A stretch of DNA of 64,000 nucleotides from Sarcocystis neurona (taxonomy: Eukaryota; Apicomplexa; Conoidasida; Eucoccidiorida; Sarcocystidae), in NCBI GenBank assembly GCA_000727475.1, contig KL647288.1:9488055-9552054 (forward strand), in the 5' to 3' direction. A program made the position numbers and the translations under genes. The stretch's first letter is position 1, and each line of letters opens with the position of its first letter. Shown one piece after another: positions 1 through 11,900 of this stretch. The notes below the pieces were generated by a model, which had not been told where the DNA came from, did no database searches, and was given only the letters and a program-made list of their open reading frames with translations.

Positions 1-2309
1 GCACCAGAACGTTCACCAACAGCATCAGAACCAGCAGAAGCGCCGCCAGGGTGTATAGGCGGGGCAGCTTCCCTGAAGACTATCTTCTCGTCGCTTAATC
101 CCACCGGGTATAACGCTGACTGGCAAGCTGCAGCACCACTAGCTGCAGGCGCTTGCTGATTAGCAGCCTCGAGCATCGAGGTGCTGCGAAGGTTCCTACT
201 GGCTTCAGCATCCCCACCGCATGTCGACGGCACTCCGTCAGCCCCTTGATCAATCAAAGAGCGAGTGCGATGTCCCCCTAGATGCTGCTGCAGCATCTGC
301 GATACTGCAGCGAAAGCAGAAGATGCGTTCTCTTGCTGTTGTTGCCGTTGTTGCTGAAGAGAATCCGACCCTTGCATCACAGCAAGAGGCGATGAAGGAT
401 TAGTGTGCTGGAGCTGCTGCTCTCGCGTATTGAGGGCACTGTCCCTCGAGTACCCAGCGGCAAATGCGGAGGAGACCACGGTCGCATGTCCTGCGGTACC
501 GTGAACAGTCGGAACGCCAGGGGCTGCAGCCGTACCACGGAAGAAAGCAGTCCTTCCTCCACCGCTCTGCGGAGGAGCCGCAACTTCTTCCCCTTGACTC
601 GTTATCGCGTACGACTGATACGCAGTCGCCCCCTGATGGCCTGTCCCACCAGCAGAGTGGGAAGTCGAAGAATCGCACTGCAGTGTTGCTCCTTTAAGTC
701 CTGCTACTTCTACTGTGGTCCTCGGTGCTTCGTAGCCCCTCAGGAAAAAACCCAGGTCTCTAGGAGCGGTTGTCTGGACGTTGCCGCGCGCACCAGGAGT
801 GTCGCTCTGTCCCAGCAACAAGCCACCCACTTCTTTCTGGGTCCTCTGCTTTCCCTCAAAAGCCATTTCTCTCGACATCCGCAGCGAATGCTGCTCCGGC
901 TGTTGCCGCATCTGCTGCTTCTCTTGGTGCAATTGCTGTTCAGGTAGGGTCGACATGGAAAGTGGTTGTTCTGGCTGCGGTAGCTGCTGCGGCCTTTGGT
1001 CGTGCGATTCGTGGAATCCGAGGGTTTGCAGGTCGTGAAGCTGCTCCTGAGGCTCCCGCTGCTGCGCTGGCTGTGCGTGGGACTTGTCTTGCTGCAGCTG
1101 TAACAGCTGCTGTTGTGCTGGTCCGCCACGTATTGTCCGGAGAGGTGCGTACAGCATAGCCGGTGAAGAAATACTGGCGACCGTCTGTTGGCCGTCTGAG
1201 GCCGCACTAGAGCTGCTACTGCTAAGCTTCCTTCTTCTTGGGGTAGCGCACAGTCGCTGCAACAGGGCAGCATGTAGACGAGCACCAGCAACGTCGTCTC
1301 TGTCTCGTTCCTCACCGTGCTCCTCTTGGGTCAGTCGAGAGTCGTCTGGTGCAGTTTCTCCAATACAAGCAGGGACAGCAGCAGAAGACGGAAGTGTGTG
1401 CGGCGAAGCCCGGAAACTCGGAGAACATTCAAGTGGTGTCGTGCCGGTGCAACCATCCTGTTCGCTGCAGCTACTGCTGCTGCTGCTGCTGTCACGGCGT
1501 ACACGCTTGTGGACGCTGCTGTTGCTGCTTTGGAAGAAGCCGCGCCCTAGCTCAGCCATGTGCGCAGAAGCATGAGATGTCGGCGACGCGTTAGCCGTCA
1601 CGCAGAGAAACAGGTCCGGAGCGTCAGACATCGAAGCACAACTCTCGTTATCATGCCTGTGGACACCTGTGCGGCTTCGCACATCCATACGCCCGGCATT
1701 GGTTCGTGTGTCCCCTCTCGCTCCCGTATCGCTGCTACTGCTGCTGCCACTGCTGGTACCACTCTCGTCGTCCTGCCCTGCTCCGCGCCTCTCATGCTGT
1801 TGACCAGAGGGTACCTGATGAGCCGCCGACTCTGCTGCTTTCTGTTCCTGCACAATGCAGAGCGACGTGGCCGCTGGCAGTCGCCATTCGATGGACGACG
1901 CAGCCAGCAAGCCTCCCTCCCCAGCCGTCCCCCTGCCTGGGCTGCAGGAGTCTGTATTGCTGCTGGTGCTGCCGTCCTTGACCCTGTCTGTGGGCCCCCC
2001 GGTGCCGCTTCTGGGGCTACTGGCAGCGCGGTGGCCGCTGCTGGTGTTCGTACAGCTACTGACTCTGGTTTGGGTCTTCCTGCCTAAGGCGCCGCCGTGG
2101 CTGTTGATGCATGTGGACTCACTGCTGCCGGGCCCTCCGCTGGCAATCAAGGCCGAAGAAAGTGTGGACTTGTCATCGTGCCTGCTCGCGTGCCGTTCCT
2201 GCTGTGGCTGTTCAACTCGGTCGCTGGGGGCCTCTGGTGCCACAGGCTGCTGCTGCAGAGAGGCAGTATCCTCCTCGTAGGGTTGCTGCGAACTGGTGCT
2301 GCCGCTCAT
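1..2309 (-). CDS. Gln/Ser-rich low-complexity protein, 3' part cut by left edge
   Basis: One minus-strand frame stays open from 2528 to the left edge, more than 840 codons without a stop. No other frame in this stretch comes close. The first in-frame ATG is at 2309, giving at least 769 codons. The coding-like composition continues upstream of that ATG, so the exon may instead start at a splice acceptor between 2310 and 2528. The protein is full of short Gln runs (for example near 1080-1130 and 900-960), Ser runs near 1470-1490 and 1720-1760, and Gly/Ala/Pro patches. I see no enzyme motif, signal peptide or membrane segment. CAG-coded amino acid patches are typical of eimeriid coccidian genes. 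The C-terminus lies outside the window. I do not recognise the family; a nuclear or scaffold role would be a guess. Confidence 0.55.
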   Translation of the reverse strand, partial: MSGSTSSQQPYEEDTASLQQQPVAPEAPSDRVEQPQQERHASRHDDKSTLSSALIASGGPGSSESTCINSHGGALGRKTQTRVSSCTNTSSGHRAASSPRSGTGGPTDRVKDGSTSSNTDSCSPGRGTAGEGGLLAASSIEWRLPAATSLCIVQEQKAAESAAHQVPSGQQHERRGAGQDDESGTSSGSSSSSDTGARGDTRTNAGRMDVRSRTGVHRHDNESCASMSDAPDLFLCVTANASPTSHASAHMAELGRGFFQSSNSSVHKRVRRDSSSSSSSCSEQDGCTGTTPLECSPSFRASPHTLPSSAAVPACIGETAPDDSRLTQEEHGEERDRDDVAGARLHAALLQRLCATPRRRKLSSSSSSAASDGQQTVASISSPAMLYAPLRTIRGGPAQQQLLQLQQDKSHAQPAQQREPQEQLHDLQTLGFHESHDQRPQQLPQPEQPLSMSTLPEQQLHQEKQQMRQQPEQHSLRMSREMAFEGKQRTQKEVGGLLLGQSDTPGARGNVQTTAPRDLGFFLRGYEAPRTTVEVAGLKGATLQCDSSTSHSAGGTGHQGATAYQSYAITSQGEEVAAPPQSGGGRTAFFRGTAAAPGVPTVHGTAGHATVVSSAFAAGYSRDSALNTREQQLQHTNPSSPLAVMQGSDSLQQQRQQQQENASSAFAAVSQMLQQHLGGHRTRSLIDQGADGVPSTCGGDAEASRNLRSTSMLEAANQQAPAASGAAACQSALYPVGLSDEKIVFREAAPPIHPGGASAGSDAVGERSG

Positions 2310-5300
2310 ATCTGGTTCACACGCTGATCTCGCAGGAGAATACTTCGGCTGCGGGTCTAGCGCGTCTTGTGGCCGCAGGGCCAGCTTGCTGCTTGTAGTC
2401 GGCCGCTGCAGCAACGGCAACTGGAGTTGGCACGGCGACGGATGTTGACAGCGTGTACCGCGAGAACCCACCGCACAACGGTCACTCGCCTGATATAAGC
2501 CCCCTCCTCTTGCTGAAGTTGTCGTTTGCTACTAGCAGCTTCCCTGCGGCAGCTACCGATGTTGTTGGGAGAGCTCTTCCTGCTTGCTTGACATGTACAT
2601 TACTGGCCAGAGCGGCTGGTGCAACATACGTATATCTGTACACATACACAGCAGCTGGGGCTGCTTGGCCGTGCGGCCTGTGCCGCTGTCGGTAGTAGGA
2701 CAGCGTCAGAAATGTTGCTCTGTACCCGGTCGGTAGTCGGTGTTGGTGTTGGTACCCTGTAGCTTCTTCGCATAGGCCAACCAACGCACAGCGCGGGGGA
2801 AAGAAGCTTGGCTGGGGTTTGGCTTTTTAGGTACTCAGACGAAGGGACGGATGCCGATGTACGCCAGTGACGCAGTACCTACGAAGCGTGCCACCGAGCA
2901 GAATTAACCGAAGCACCAGAACCGGCAAACCCGTGCGGTCACCGAGTATGTTTCTGCGGAGGCGGCATGTTCCTGGCGAAGAACAGCGAAACAGGCACGA
3001 GACTGGCAGGCAACAGGAAAAGTGCTCGAGGGCAGAGAATCCATGTTGGGTGTCGATGTCTTTTAGTACGGCCGTGTGTGGCGTGACCGCTTGCTGCTTT
3101 GCGTCGATGCTAAGAACGTACATTCATACCGTATTTCATGAGTGTCCGCTGCAGATCCTCCTAATTCCCCCTCAGTCGTACGGACCTGTCCCTGCAGAAG
3201 ACCTGAGGGACAAAGAGAATAGTAACCAAGTCCCGTCCTGCCTCTACGGCTGCTGTCATGCCTACTTTATTTTCTCCTTACTCTGATGCGACTGCTAGTG
3301 CAGCGGCTACCGCCGGTCATTGCTGGGACTGGCTGAAGCCACTGCTCTCCCGCTGCTGCTGCGGCTACGGCAAGTACTGCAACTTCGAGGTTCACGGGAC
3401 ACCGGCGACGTACGAAGAGAACGCGCCACCGCAGAACATGAATGGCGTTGCACCATAAAAACGTATTTCTCTACGCTGCTTCGATTTTCTGCTCGGTCAA
3501 CACCAAGATCTTCTCCACTCACAGAACTTCAGTGGTGTGTTAGCGAGGGTGCAGCGTCCTTCCGTAGTAGCAGGAGTGGCGCGCACGAACAGCCCAACAG
3601 TTACAGCACCCCTAGCGTTGACACAGATGTCACAGCAGTAGAGCCAGATCCCCGCCGGAAAAAACAAACGTACACCGAGTACGCGCGAGGTTTATCTGTG
3701 CTCTGCGGAAGGGACGGAAACAAAAGTGGTAGCCGCCAAGGTGGCGCAGCAGCTGTGGTAGCCTCAATGCAACCCAGCAGCTCCAGCAGCAGCGCCACCA
3801 GCAGCGGGTGTGGTAGGGTGAGGTCGAGTGTGAGAGCAGCAGCGGACGCAGGCACGAGGACATAGCTAAAGACTGGAAATGGTATGCGTCGTAAGGCATT
3901 ACAATGAAAAATTACTCTTTAGTGAAGAGATCTAATACTCTGGGCAAATTTCGCACGCCGGATGTGTGATAACGGTGTTGTTTACACCATCGTCGCACAC
4001 CGGATCTAGGAGGGAGCTACGTACCCTTCTGCCGTGCTGCTCCTGTTGCACGCGGAACACAACCATAATGTAGGGGGCAGGCGTGACTGGAGCTGCGGCG
4101 TGCGAGACTGCCCTGCACCGCCAGGGGCCGGGACCAGTGGCAGCAGCTGAAGGTACGCCACCTCGCAATCTATGACAGCGGCAGGTGCTACATCAAAAGC
4201 ACCGGCTAACAAACCGCACTCCTCGCGTGTGCAGTGAGTGGCACATCGCGGAGACTGCTGGTGGCTCCTACCGCCTCGGCGGCAGCTGAAATCGCCGCTG
4301 CTCAGTGGTTGAAATCGAAGCAGCAGCCACTGCAAAAGGTGGAGTAACAGCAGGACGTAATGTCCGCTTTTGTGGATCTCAGCAACACCCGCGCCAGCCG
4401 TTGCAGCGGCCCCAGTTGTAGCAGCCGCAGCGGCTTTGAGCTGGAGAAGCCTGCGTTGTCAGCGCAGCGGGTACACCTGCAGAAGGCGTGCAAGAACCGG
4501 CGACAGGAACCATTCCATTGACAGCAGGTTCGCGTGCAGTAGCAGTGGTATTTCGTACGACGACTCCTCAGGGTATGCCAAAGAGCAGCCCATCTATCAA
4601 GAGGGATTAGATGGTCAACCATCCGCGCAGGCGTCAATAAGCAGACACAGATGCATCTACAGTAGACGGTAAGAGCAGATTCCACAGCGGGAGCGTTTGC
4701 ACTGTATGTTGGGGAGAGTCCCGACAACTTCCACGACTGGACCCACACCACACTCGCGACTGGAACTGATGTCATACACGGTAGGAAGTCGTACGCGAAA
4801 GACGCGCTGCACGACCACGGAACACCCCCGCCAAATTTGCCGCCATGTACCTGCTGCAGACACAACGAGCCAGCAGTAGGACTTCCGAAGCACACCATCA
4901 GCGTGTACTACAAACAGTCACTTACTTGTAGCGCACTGGTGGACAGCGTCCATCAGCGATATCCCGCTTGAAACCTTTGTGTTTGCTTCTTCATCGGACT
5001 TGGTATCTACGCTGTCCACGAACAAGCGCGCTTCCCAAGGTCCACCGACTTCTACTTTACACACGTTGCAGCCTTTTGTCGAAATTGTTAATAAAGCCCA
5101 GAGAACATTTAAAAGCAGATCTCGGGGCGGGAGGGCTCCCCACGTCGCGTTAAATCAGCACCATCAAGTGCTCCATTCGCTACCTCGAGTGAACTCTTGT
5201 CTGAGGAGGGGTATTGTACTAGTTTCCTCTCCTCGCTGCTGAGCTGGTGGGACGCGACACGCGGAAGGATTAATTCTTTAACGGAAGTGGTGCTGACTCA

Positions 5301-6300
5301 CTCACGAGGAGGTGTGTACTGGTGCCACCAGGAGACTGCCCGTGGACCGCAGCCCGTCCGCGACGTTTGCACTGCTGTGAGATCCGCTGCCTCCGCCGTT
5401 AAAACGCCTATGTTACGGTCTATGAAGCTGCTGCTGCTGCTACTGTGAAGTCTCTCTATTCTCGAAGCAGTGCAGGTTAACGTACCTGCTGCCCTGCTTG
5501 TATGCACTACTGTCTCGTCGCGCTGCTCGATTCCACTCTCGAGGCACGACATCGCTAGATGCTCTCTACCCTGGCTTCTGCTGGCGTAACAGTGCGCGAG
5601 TGCGTGTAAGGAAGAGCGCTACTGTGAGCTGCACGGGTAGACCCCTCCAGCTGAAAAGCCGGTACCCAGCAGAAGGAGCATAGTGTACTTCTCTGGTCGA
5701 ATGCGGTACTGCCGTGCAAGCAGGTCGCCTTCTTCACACCCCCGGGTCATTCACAGGTGCGCCTAGCTTTGGCGTGTTGCGCGCAGCTGCAGAAAATTAC
5801 CATTGCAGAGTGAATTTGTTACATTTCGTACACTGTAAAACACTTTGGAAATCTGACTGATCACCACTACACTTAGGAGCCGCAGTTTTATTCCCTCTTT
5901 AAAAGTACCCATCTACGCTGTAGTATCGGCTGGTTGCGAAAATCGTCATTCCTTGCTCTTCTACGAGTCCACGTAGATGCACAAGTCTTTGCCTGACTTG
6001 AGACTGCTCCACGCCGTACTGCGGAGGATCCTAGACACGCTTCATGTATCTCCGTCTCATGTTACGCACTCGTTGACCGCGGCCGAGCAAGTAGCGGAAG
6101 CGTTTCTGTCAGTTTTTGAGTCCTCGGGCAAAGCGTGAAATCATGTATCGCAGTCCACGTCGTCAGCCCCTTACGTATGCGCACGAGCACAACGTTGTTG
6201 AATAAATGGATATATACTGAGCTGTACAAATCTGCAGACGCCCCTGAACTCGGACATGTGGACCTACCAGCTTGGTAGACATTCTGAATATATAAACGTA

Positions 6301-6353
6301 CATATGTATATATATATGTATATATATACATCTATATACATATATATATATAT
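6301..6353. repeat. (TA)n-rich microsatellite
   Basis: A run of alternating TA with a few C and G interruptions, directly visible. It lies in intergenic sequence. Confidence 0.9.
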
Positions 6354-7684
6354 GCACATCTGCAAGTGTGTAAGCAACAGAGATACGCTGTTGAATATTA
6401 AAGGCACCGGTTCATAAGTATATGGCCGACAGCACTATAGCGAAGTATGCAGATCTCTGCGCGTGCAGGCCTACGCACGTGCAGGTTACCACACGGGGAC
6501 GTGTACGTTTAAACGGACGGATGTACAGATCTGCATACCTACATAGCGACACTGAGCAACGCACGCCCAAAAGATGATCAAATCTGCAGATGGACAAGCA
6601 TTCATAACACGCACTGCTGTATATATACGTGTACGTGCGTACGTACCTAGTTCGATCTACAGAAGTACCTCCACCTAGCACCCCATAACGTGAGTGTGGG
6701 AAAGTACGGTCCCTATACACGAATATGCGGTCGAAATATCGCCACCTATACCACGGAAGGTCGCGCAGTCTGAACCTTCGGGAGAAGTCTGGTACGCTCG
6801 TGACGGAAATGAACTATTAATAGAGTTCCATGCGCGTCTACGGACTCGAAGCAAACAGGAAGGTACGAACGGCCGCAGAGCTTCAGCATCCTGGAAGATA
6901 TTATGGTGGAGCATCTTCTTATACGTACGGAGACGTTTCGTCCCCGAACGGCCAGCTTAATGCCACGCTTCCGCTGTACCCACAAGTACTCCCTTATATA
7001 CAACTACACCTTATCGCAGTCTCAGGTGAGCTAGTCTGTGCAGCTCTATAGGACCAGCGGTGAAAGGCAACTCCAAAAGAACCAGCGGCAGCAACAGCAT
7101 AAAACTCAAAACAGAGCGTCGTGTGCATAGCGGCTGCGGATAACGCAGTGTGGGAACCTGTGCGGAGCGGCGTTGTGGCACAGGCCTCTATACACTCTGA
7201 CTGTGTGTCGACTGCGCTTGCAGTCTATCAGGTGCGTTCAAATATAGTACAAACGTACAAGTGCTTCTGCAGACATACGTGGGAACGACGTCTCGTCAGC
7301 AGCGTGCATTGCACTCTTACCTGAGAGCGTCGACTGCTATATGAGGCGTGTGCACGGGGCTGCGTATTCAAAGTAGACTCAATTCCTTACGCGTACGTAC
7401 CTGTGGTGAGATAGTCATACACGTGATCTCCAGTGTCTGATGCGTTTGCGCAGCTTCATTCATTCGAGACACGTGTGAACAGTTGCTTCTATCTCCGGTG
7501 GAAAAAGGGTTGTAGTTGCACCAGCATGTTCCGACAGCAGCGCATCTTCTAACCAAAACACCGGTCGCATACTGCCCGTATCGACCTCACGCCGCGGCTG
7601 GGTCTGCACGAGTGGACGTTTGTGACGTACGGGGATCCGTTCGATATTCCCTGGTGTACACTCTGCTGAAACGTAGCCGATAGA

Positions 7685-7722
7685 CACATATATGTACACA
7701 TATATATATATATATATATACA
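7685..7722. repeat. (TA)n microsatellite
   Basis: About 20 bases of uninterrupted TA flanked by CACATA and CATCG sequence. Intergenic. Confidence 0.9.
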
Positions 7723-8966
7723 TCGTGAGTGTTCTTATGACTCCGTGTACAGGTCTAGGTGAGTGTAACTATCACTGTTGACGCACAGTGGACGCTTGAA
7801 CGCACACGCCTACTCCTAATACGTCTATGTGGTGTCCCCGTGCGCCGCGCGGTTATCCACGCACATCAACCGACAAGGCGGCTTCGTGTACAAGCGTGGC
7901 CACACAGCGGTTTCCTGTACAAGCGTGGCAGCGTTTCCGTCTTGGTGCTTCCACTCCACATACTGCGATCTTTCACTCATCTTCTTATTAAGAACAAAGC
8001 GTGCCACGGAGAATCGCGTCGAAGCACGTCGGACGTACCCTTGTACGTAACGGACCTCGTGCACCAATCAAGGACGTTGCATCAGAGCTGCGGTACACGC
8101 GGAACCAAGCAACGCGCTTTTTATCTCACTACGTAAGTACCGTAGCAACGGAGCCGCGCGAGTTGGTAGAAATGAAGGTAAATTCTTCTTATTCGTACAC
8201 TGTACACTATAGGCGTACGGCCTATATTACCTCACGTAGACTCTCTTCAGCAAGTTCACGTCCCCCGCACAACTTCCTCCCGATAAACGACTACACATCT
8301 TCCCAGGACGAACCAGACAAACTTCTCTTCTCGACCAGCTTGCTTAACAGCAAGCCTGTTCCGAGCTAGTCGGGTCGCACCGATTAACTCACTAAAGTGA
8401 GCACACGCCTTGTGAGCTATACGTCCTACACACACGCGTGTAAGCACTGCATGCAGTCCGCAAGGCATACAACACATGCAGACGGGCGTGCGCCTCCCTC
8501 AATACGGCAGAAACAGCAAAGCTCCAGTACTCGCCCCAGGACTGTCCGCACCGATTCGCCACGCATTACGCACATATGCGCGCATACCCTAGTATTTCTG
8601 TCTACTCAGCTACATACGTGTACACATATACCGCGCAGTACACACCGATGTGTGCGTCTCTACTTCCTACCTGCAGAAGCGCACGACGGGCAGCACCCAA
8701 ATGCGTACGTGGAACAGAGGCTGGACACTGCGAATTTTATCTGTAACTTTGTACACGACTATTTGTCCACACACGTCCGCCGGCACGCAGATCCTTGTCC
8801 ATACACAGGTGGCCGCATTTACGGAAGAGCGTGTACGACACCAAGCGATACTTATAGCGGCTGCAGGGAGACGTACGAAAGAACTTGTCGCCGTTAACGA
8901 AAAAGATCACCAAGTACTTGTTTCCTCAGACGACAAAAGTAGTCTCTCCTGCATCACGCACTTGAG

Positions 8967-11900
8967 CTACAATTTCCTGCTGCTGGCATCCTGAAGATGT
9001 TTGTCGTCGAGCAGAGCCGCCTCGTGTGCTGCCGGCTCTCGCAGTTGCCGAGGTGGAGCAGCCAATGGTGCACCGCCTCTCCTTTTGAGAAGCCACGCTA
9101 TTACGGCTACGAATAGCAGCAAGCCCAAGAGGAGCTGAAGATGCCAGGTCATCGTGTCAGCATTGAACATATGACCTCGACTGACAGCAGCCTCTGCGGC
9201 ATCGTCAGGGTGGAGACAGGCTGTGGACTCTGTCCTCCCTTCACCGGGCGAGACGTGAGCAGGTCTTACGATGTCAGTGAGCTGCTCGGATACAGGAGTG
9301 GACGTTTCTGCCATCGCTTCGTTCCTGTTGTGCTGCTTCAACGTCAGTGGACCAAATACACCGTGTCGAAACCGTTTACCTTCCTCCACGGAAAAATTGT
9401 CTTCAGAAAGTAGCACAGAAGGGTAGAATGGAGGTGGACCATCTAGAGCAAGTGGTACGGCGGCTTGTGCTTCGGCTTGTTGGGAAACTGCGTCTTCCTT
9501 CTCTACAGCTGCAGGAATTCCTCCTCGTGTATTAGAGCGGCCCCGGTTTTCAGCAAGAAGATCGCCCGCTGCAGCAGCAGAGGCTTCTTCTGATCCAGAA
9601 GCAGGCTTCCAAAACGCGTCAACTCGTGCTGGTATTGGCGTTGCCGCACCGCTTCCATACGAGAAAGCTGTAGAGGCTTGCTCGGCAGAAGCAGCGGGCA
9701 CGTTGTTGCTCCTTTTGAGCCTCCTCCTTGCCATCAGTCGCTTCCGGAGAAAGCGCAAAGCTTTACGGTTCACAAAATGGTACCTGCCCTCTGTGTCCAA
9801 CCCCGGCCGCGTCGGCGCCGCCTGCTGCGTCGCGAGTCCCTCTGGGGAGCGTGCGAACGTATTTAGTAAATGAGCAGCAACCTCCAGCTCCCCCGGTGCA
9901 CCGCTGTCCAAATCTTGAATGAAATCTGAGTTCACGCCCACGCCGAAGCTCTTAACCGCAAGAGTGGGACTGCTTCTGCAAAAATCAGCGGTTCGTGGAA
10001 CACAAATGCGGATAAAAAATTAGTGCACGAGTATATACATATATATATATATATATATGTGCGAGCTAGGCACGTGACTCCGTCACCGCATATCTAATAT
10101 TGACCCCACAAGGATGCTTTTGTCGAAGATAATGGGCAATGTTGTACTTGACTGTACGCTAGAGTCAACGCAGCGCCAGGCATGCGCGTGCCTCGTGCAG
10201 CTACAGGTCCAGAGGTTACAAACACAGGTGCTGACACCTACTGAAAACGTTCAGCGAGTCTCACAGCCTTTCCCTCGTCAGTGTAGCTTGGCGCCTTGAG
10301 GATGATCTTTCACAAACAACTTGTAAACATTGGACGCCCGCACCGCACCGTCCGATTTCGTACTGGTGTGGTCGACGACGCACACGAGCATATTGACACG
10401 TGGGTACATCATATATATAATTATGATATATGGATGACTCTTCGTCTTTGCCTGCACCCCTCTTTCCAGGTAGAATGCATATTACCTTGCGAATGCACAC
10501 ACATCCGCCTTGGCACATCAAGCGCCACCATGCGGCCTGTTCGTCAAATACAGGTGTATATACCTATATTTGCGCTTCCCGTAGTGCAGCGACAACAACA
10601 ACACCCCCAGCCCCCCGCAGCAGTCTTTGGTTGAAGTTTTTTCTTTCGCGCGGTCGTTCGAAGACAGCTTTGCACGTGCGCAACACACAGACCTCACGCG
10701 ACATCTACTCGAATTTTCTGTTTAATGCCAGAGTCACGTTCGTAAAAAAAACGTATAAAATTACGTGCATAGAGTTTTCTCTAATACAAGTAAGCACTCA
10801 CGAACACCAAGAGAGACGCAGAAAGATGCACGCACATATAGATTGGATAGAGCAGGGGCAATGCCCCGAAGAGGACATGATTCTCAGATCCCTGCTTGTG
10901 TTATTGAGTGTAACATCGTTGCGAACACTGGTCTGTCCTTACAAGATTTCAGGCGCCCTGCACACAGCCGGTAATCGCAGTGCCGACGCTCCCCGAGACA
11001 CAGCCGCAGCCGCCTGTTCTTCAGCAACAAGACACAATGTCTTCAGCACCGATTCCGCAGTCAGCTCTCCGAGGGCCCTGCATGCACGGGAGAAACAAAT
11101 GTGGAAATGCGCGATGGGTGTCACACGCGCTTGTATATATCGATACGTACGCAGGCCGAGAAAATGACATGAATCAGCTGTCAACCAGTCCAGCTAGACA
11201 AGGTTTTGAGCGAGCCACGGCCGAGCAGTTAATAACAGTGCGCGACAGGGAGCAGGCCATAGTAATTCGAGGAACCAGACGACGCCAAACGAGCATTTAA
11301 CAACGACGGCATGTAGAGGAGAGTTAACCTACACATCTTTGAATAGGCGTGTCTGCACGCGTATAGGGGTGCGTTTATAAACGGAAGGAGCGGTCACGGC
11401 TAGAGATACGCGTCTGAGACAGCAAAGTGGAATAAACCAGGAGGGAAAGAGTCACGGTGATGAGACACACTGCTTATCCCTCTATATTCAGTGTGGCCTC
11501 AACCGGAAGGCACCGTCGTCAAGGGTGACGTCTTTGGAGCCCATTTTTCTACAACGACAAGTGGTCGCACTACAGAAAAATATCACTAGTTTTTTGCTGG
11601 TGGCAGTCTGCTGCTGCTTGACCGTACACGCGTGAAATCGTATTTCCACGTAGGTGGCACCACGCGTGTTCAGAGATTTATGCATATCTAGTGAAACGAG
11701 GGACATTTCCACAGCAGACTTACGGCTTTCCGTTGATCAACAACGACGGGACAACCGACAGACGACTATCGACCTGGTGCTGCAGCACTTCCGCAGCTGC
11801 TTTCTCGCAGCGCTCCATAAAGAGGGCAACGGGGACATGGAGCTTCTCCAGCTGAGCACGACTGCACGCGGCCTGAAAGGGTAAACGATATTCTTTTGCT

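Larger units (their letters stand above)
2529..8966. other. gene-poor stretch with weak coding-like patches
   Basis: No gene could be assembled here. Two parts have CAG/CTG-rich, coding-like composition: 3250-3870, where a plus-strand frame 3320-3865 is open for 181 codons, and about 4150-5450. In the second, short open stretches occur on both strands, for example a plus frame ending near 4340 and a Ser-run minus frame 5298-5552. These could be small exons of the left-edge gene or of another gene, but no ATG, splice pair and phase agreed. From 5750 to 8960 I see mostly AT-rich or CA-rich sequence, including (TA)n runs at 6301-6353 and 7685-7722. Confidence 0.5.

Noticed and set aside
4302..4898. 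Minus-strand frame of 198 codons, Cys/Leu/Ser-rich
   Set aside because: It overlaps plus-strand frames of equal quality, lacks splice support, and has the Cys-rich look of antisense to CAG/GCA-rich sequence.
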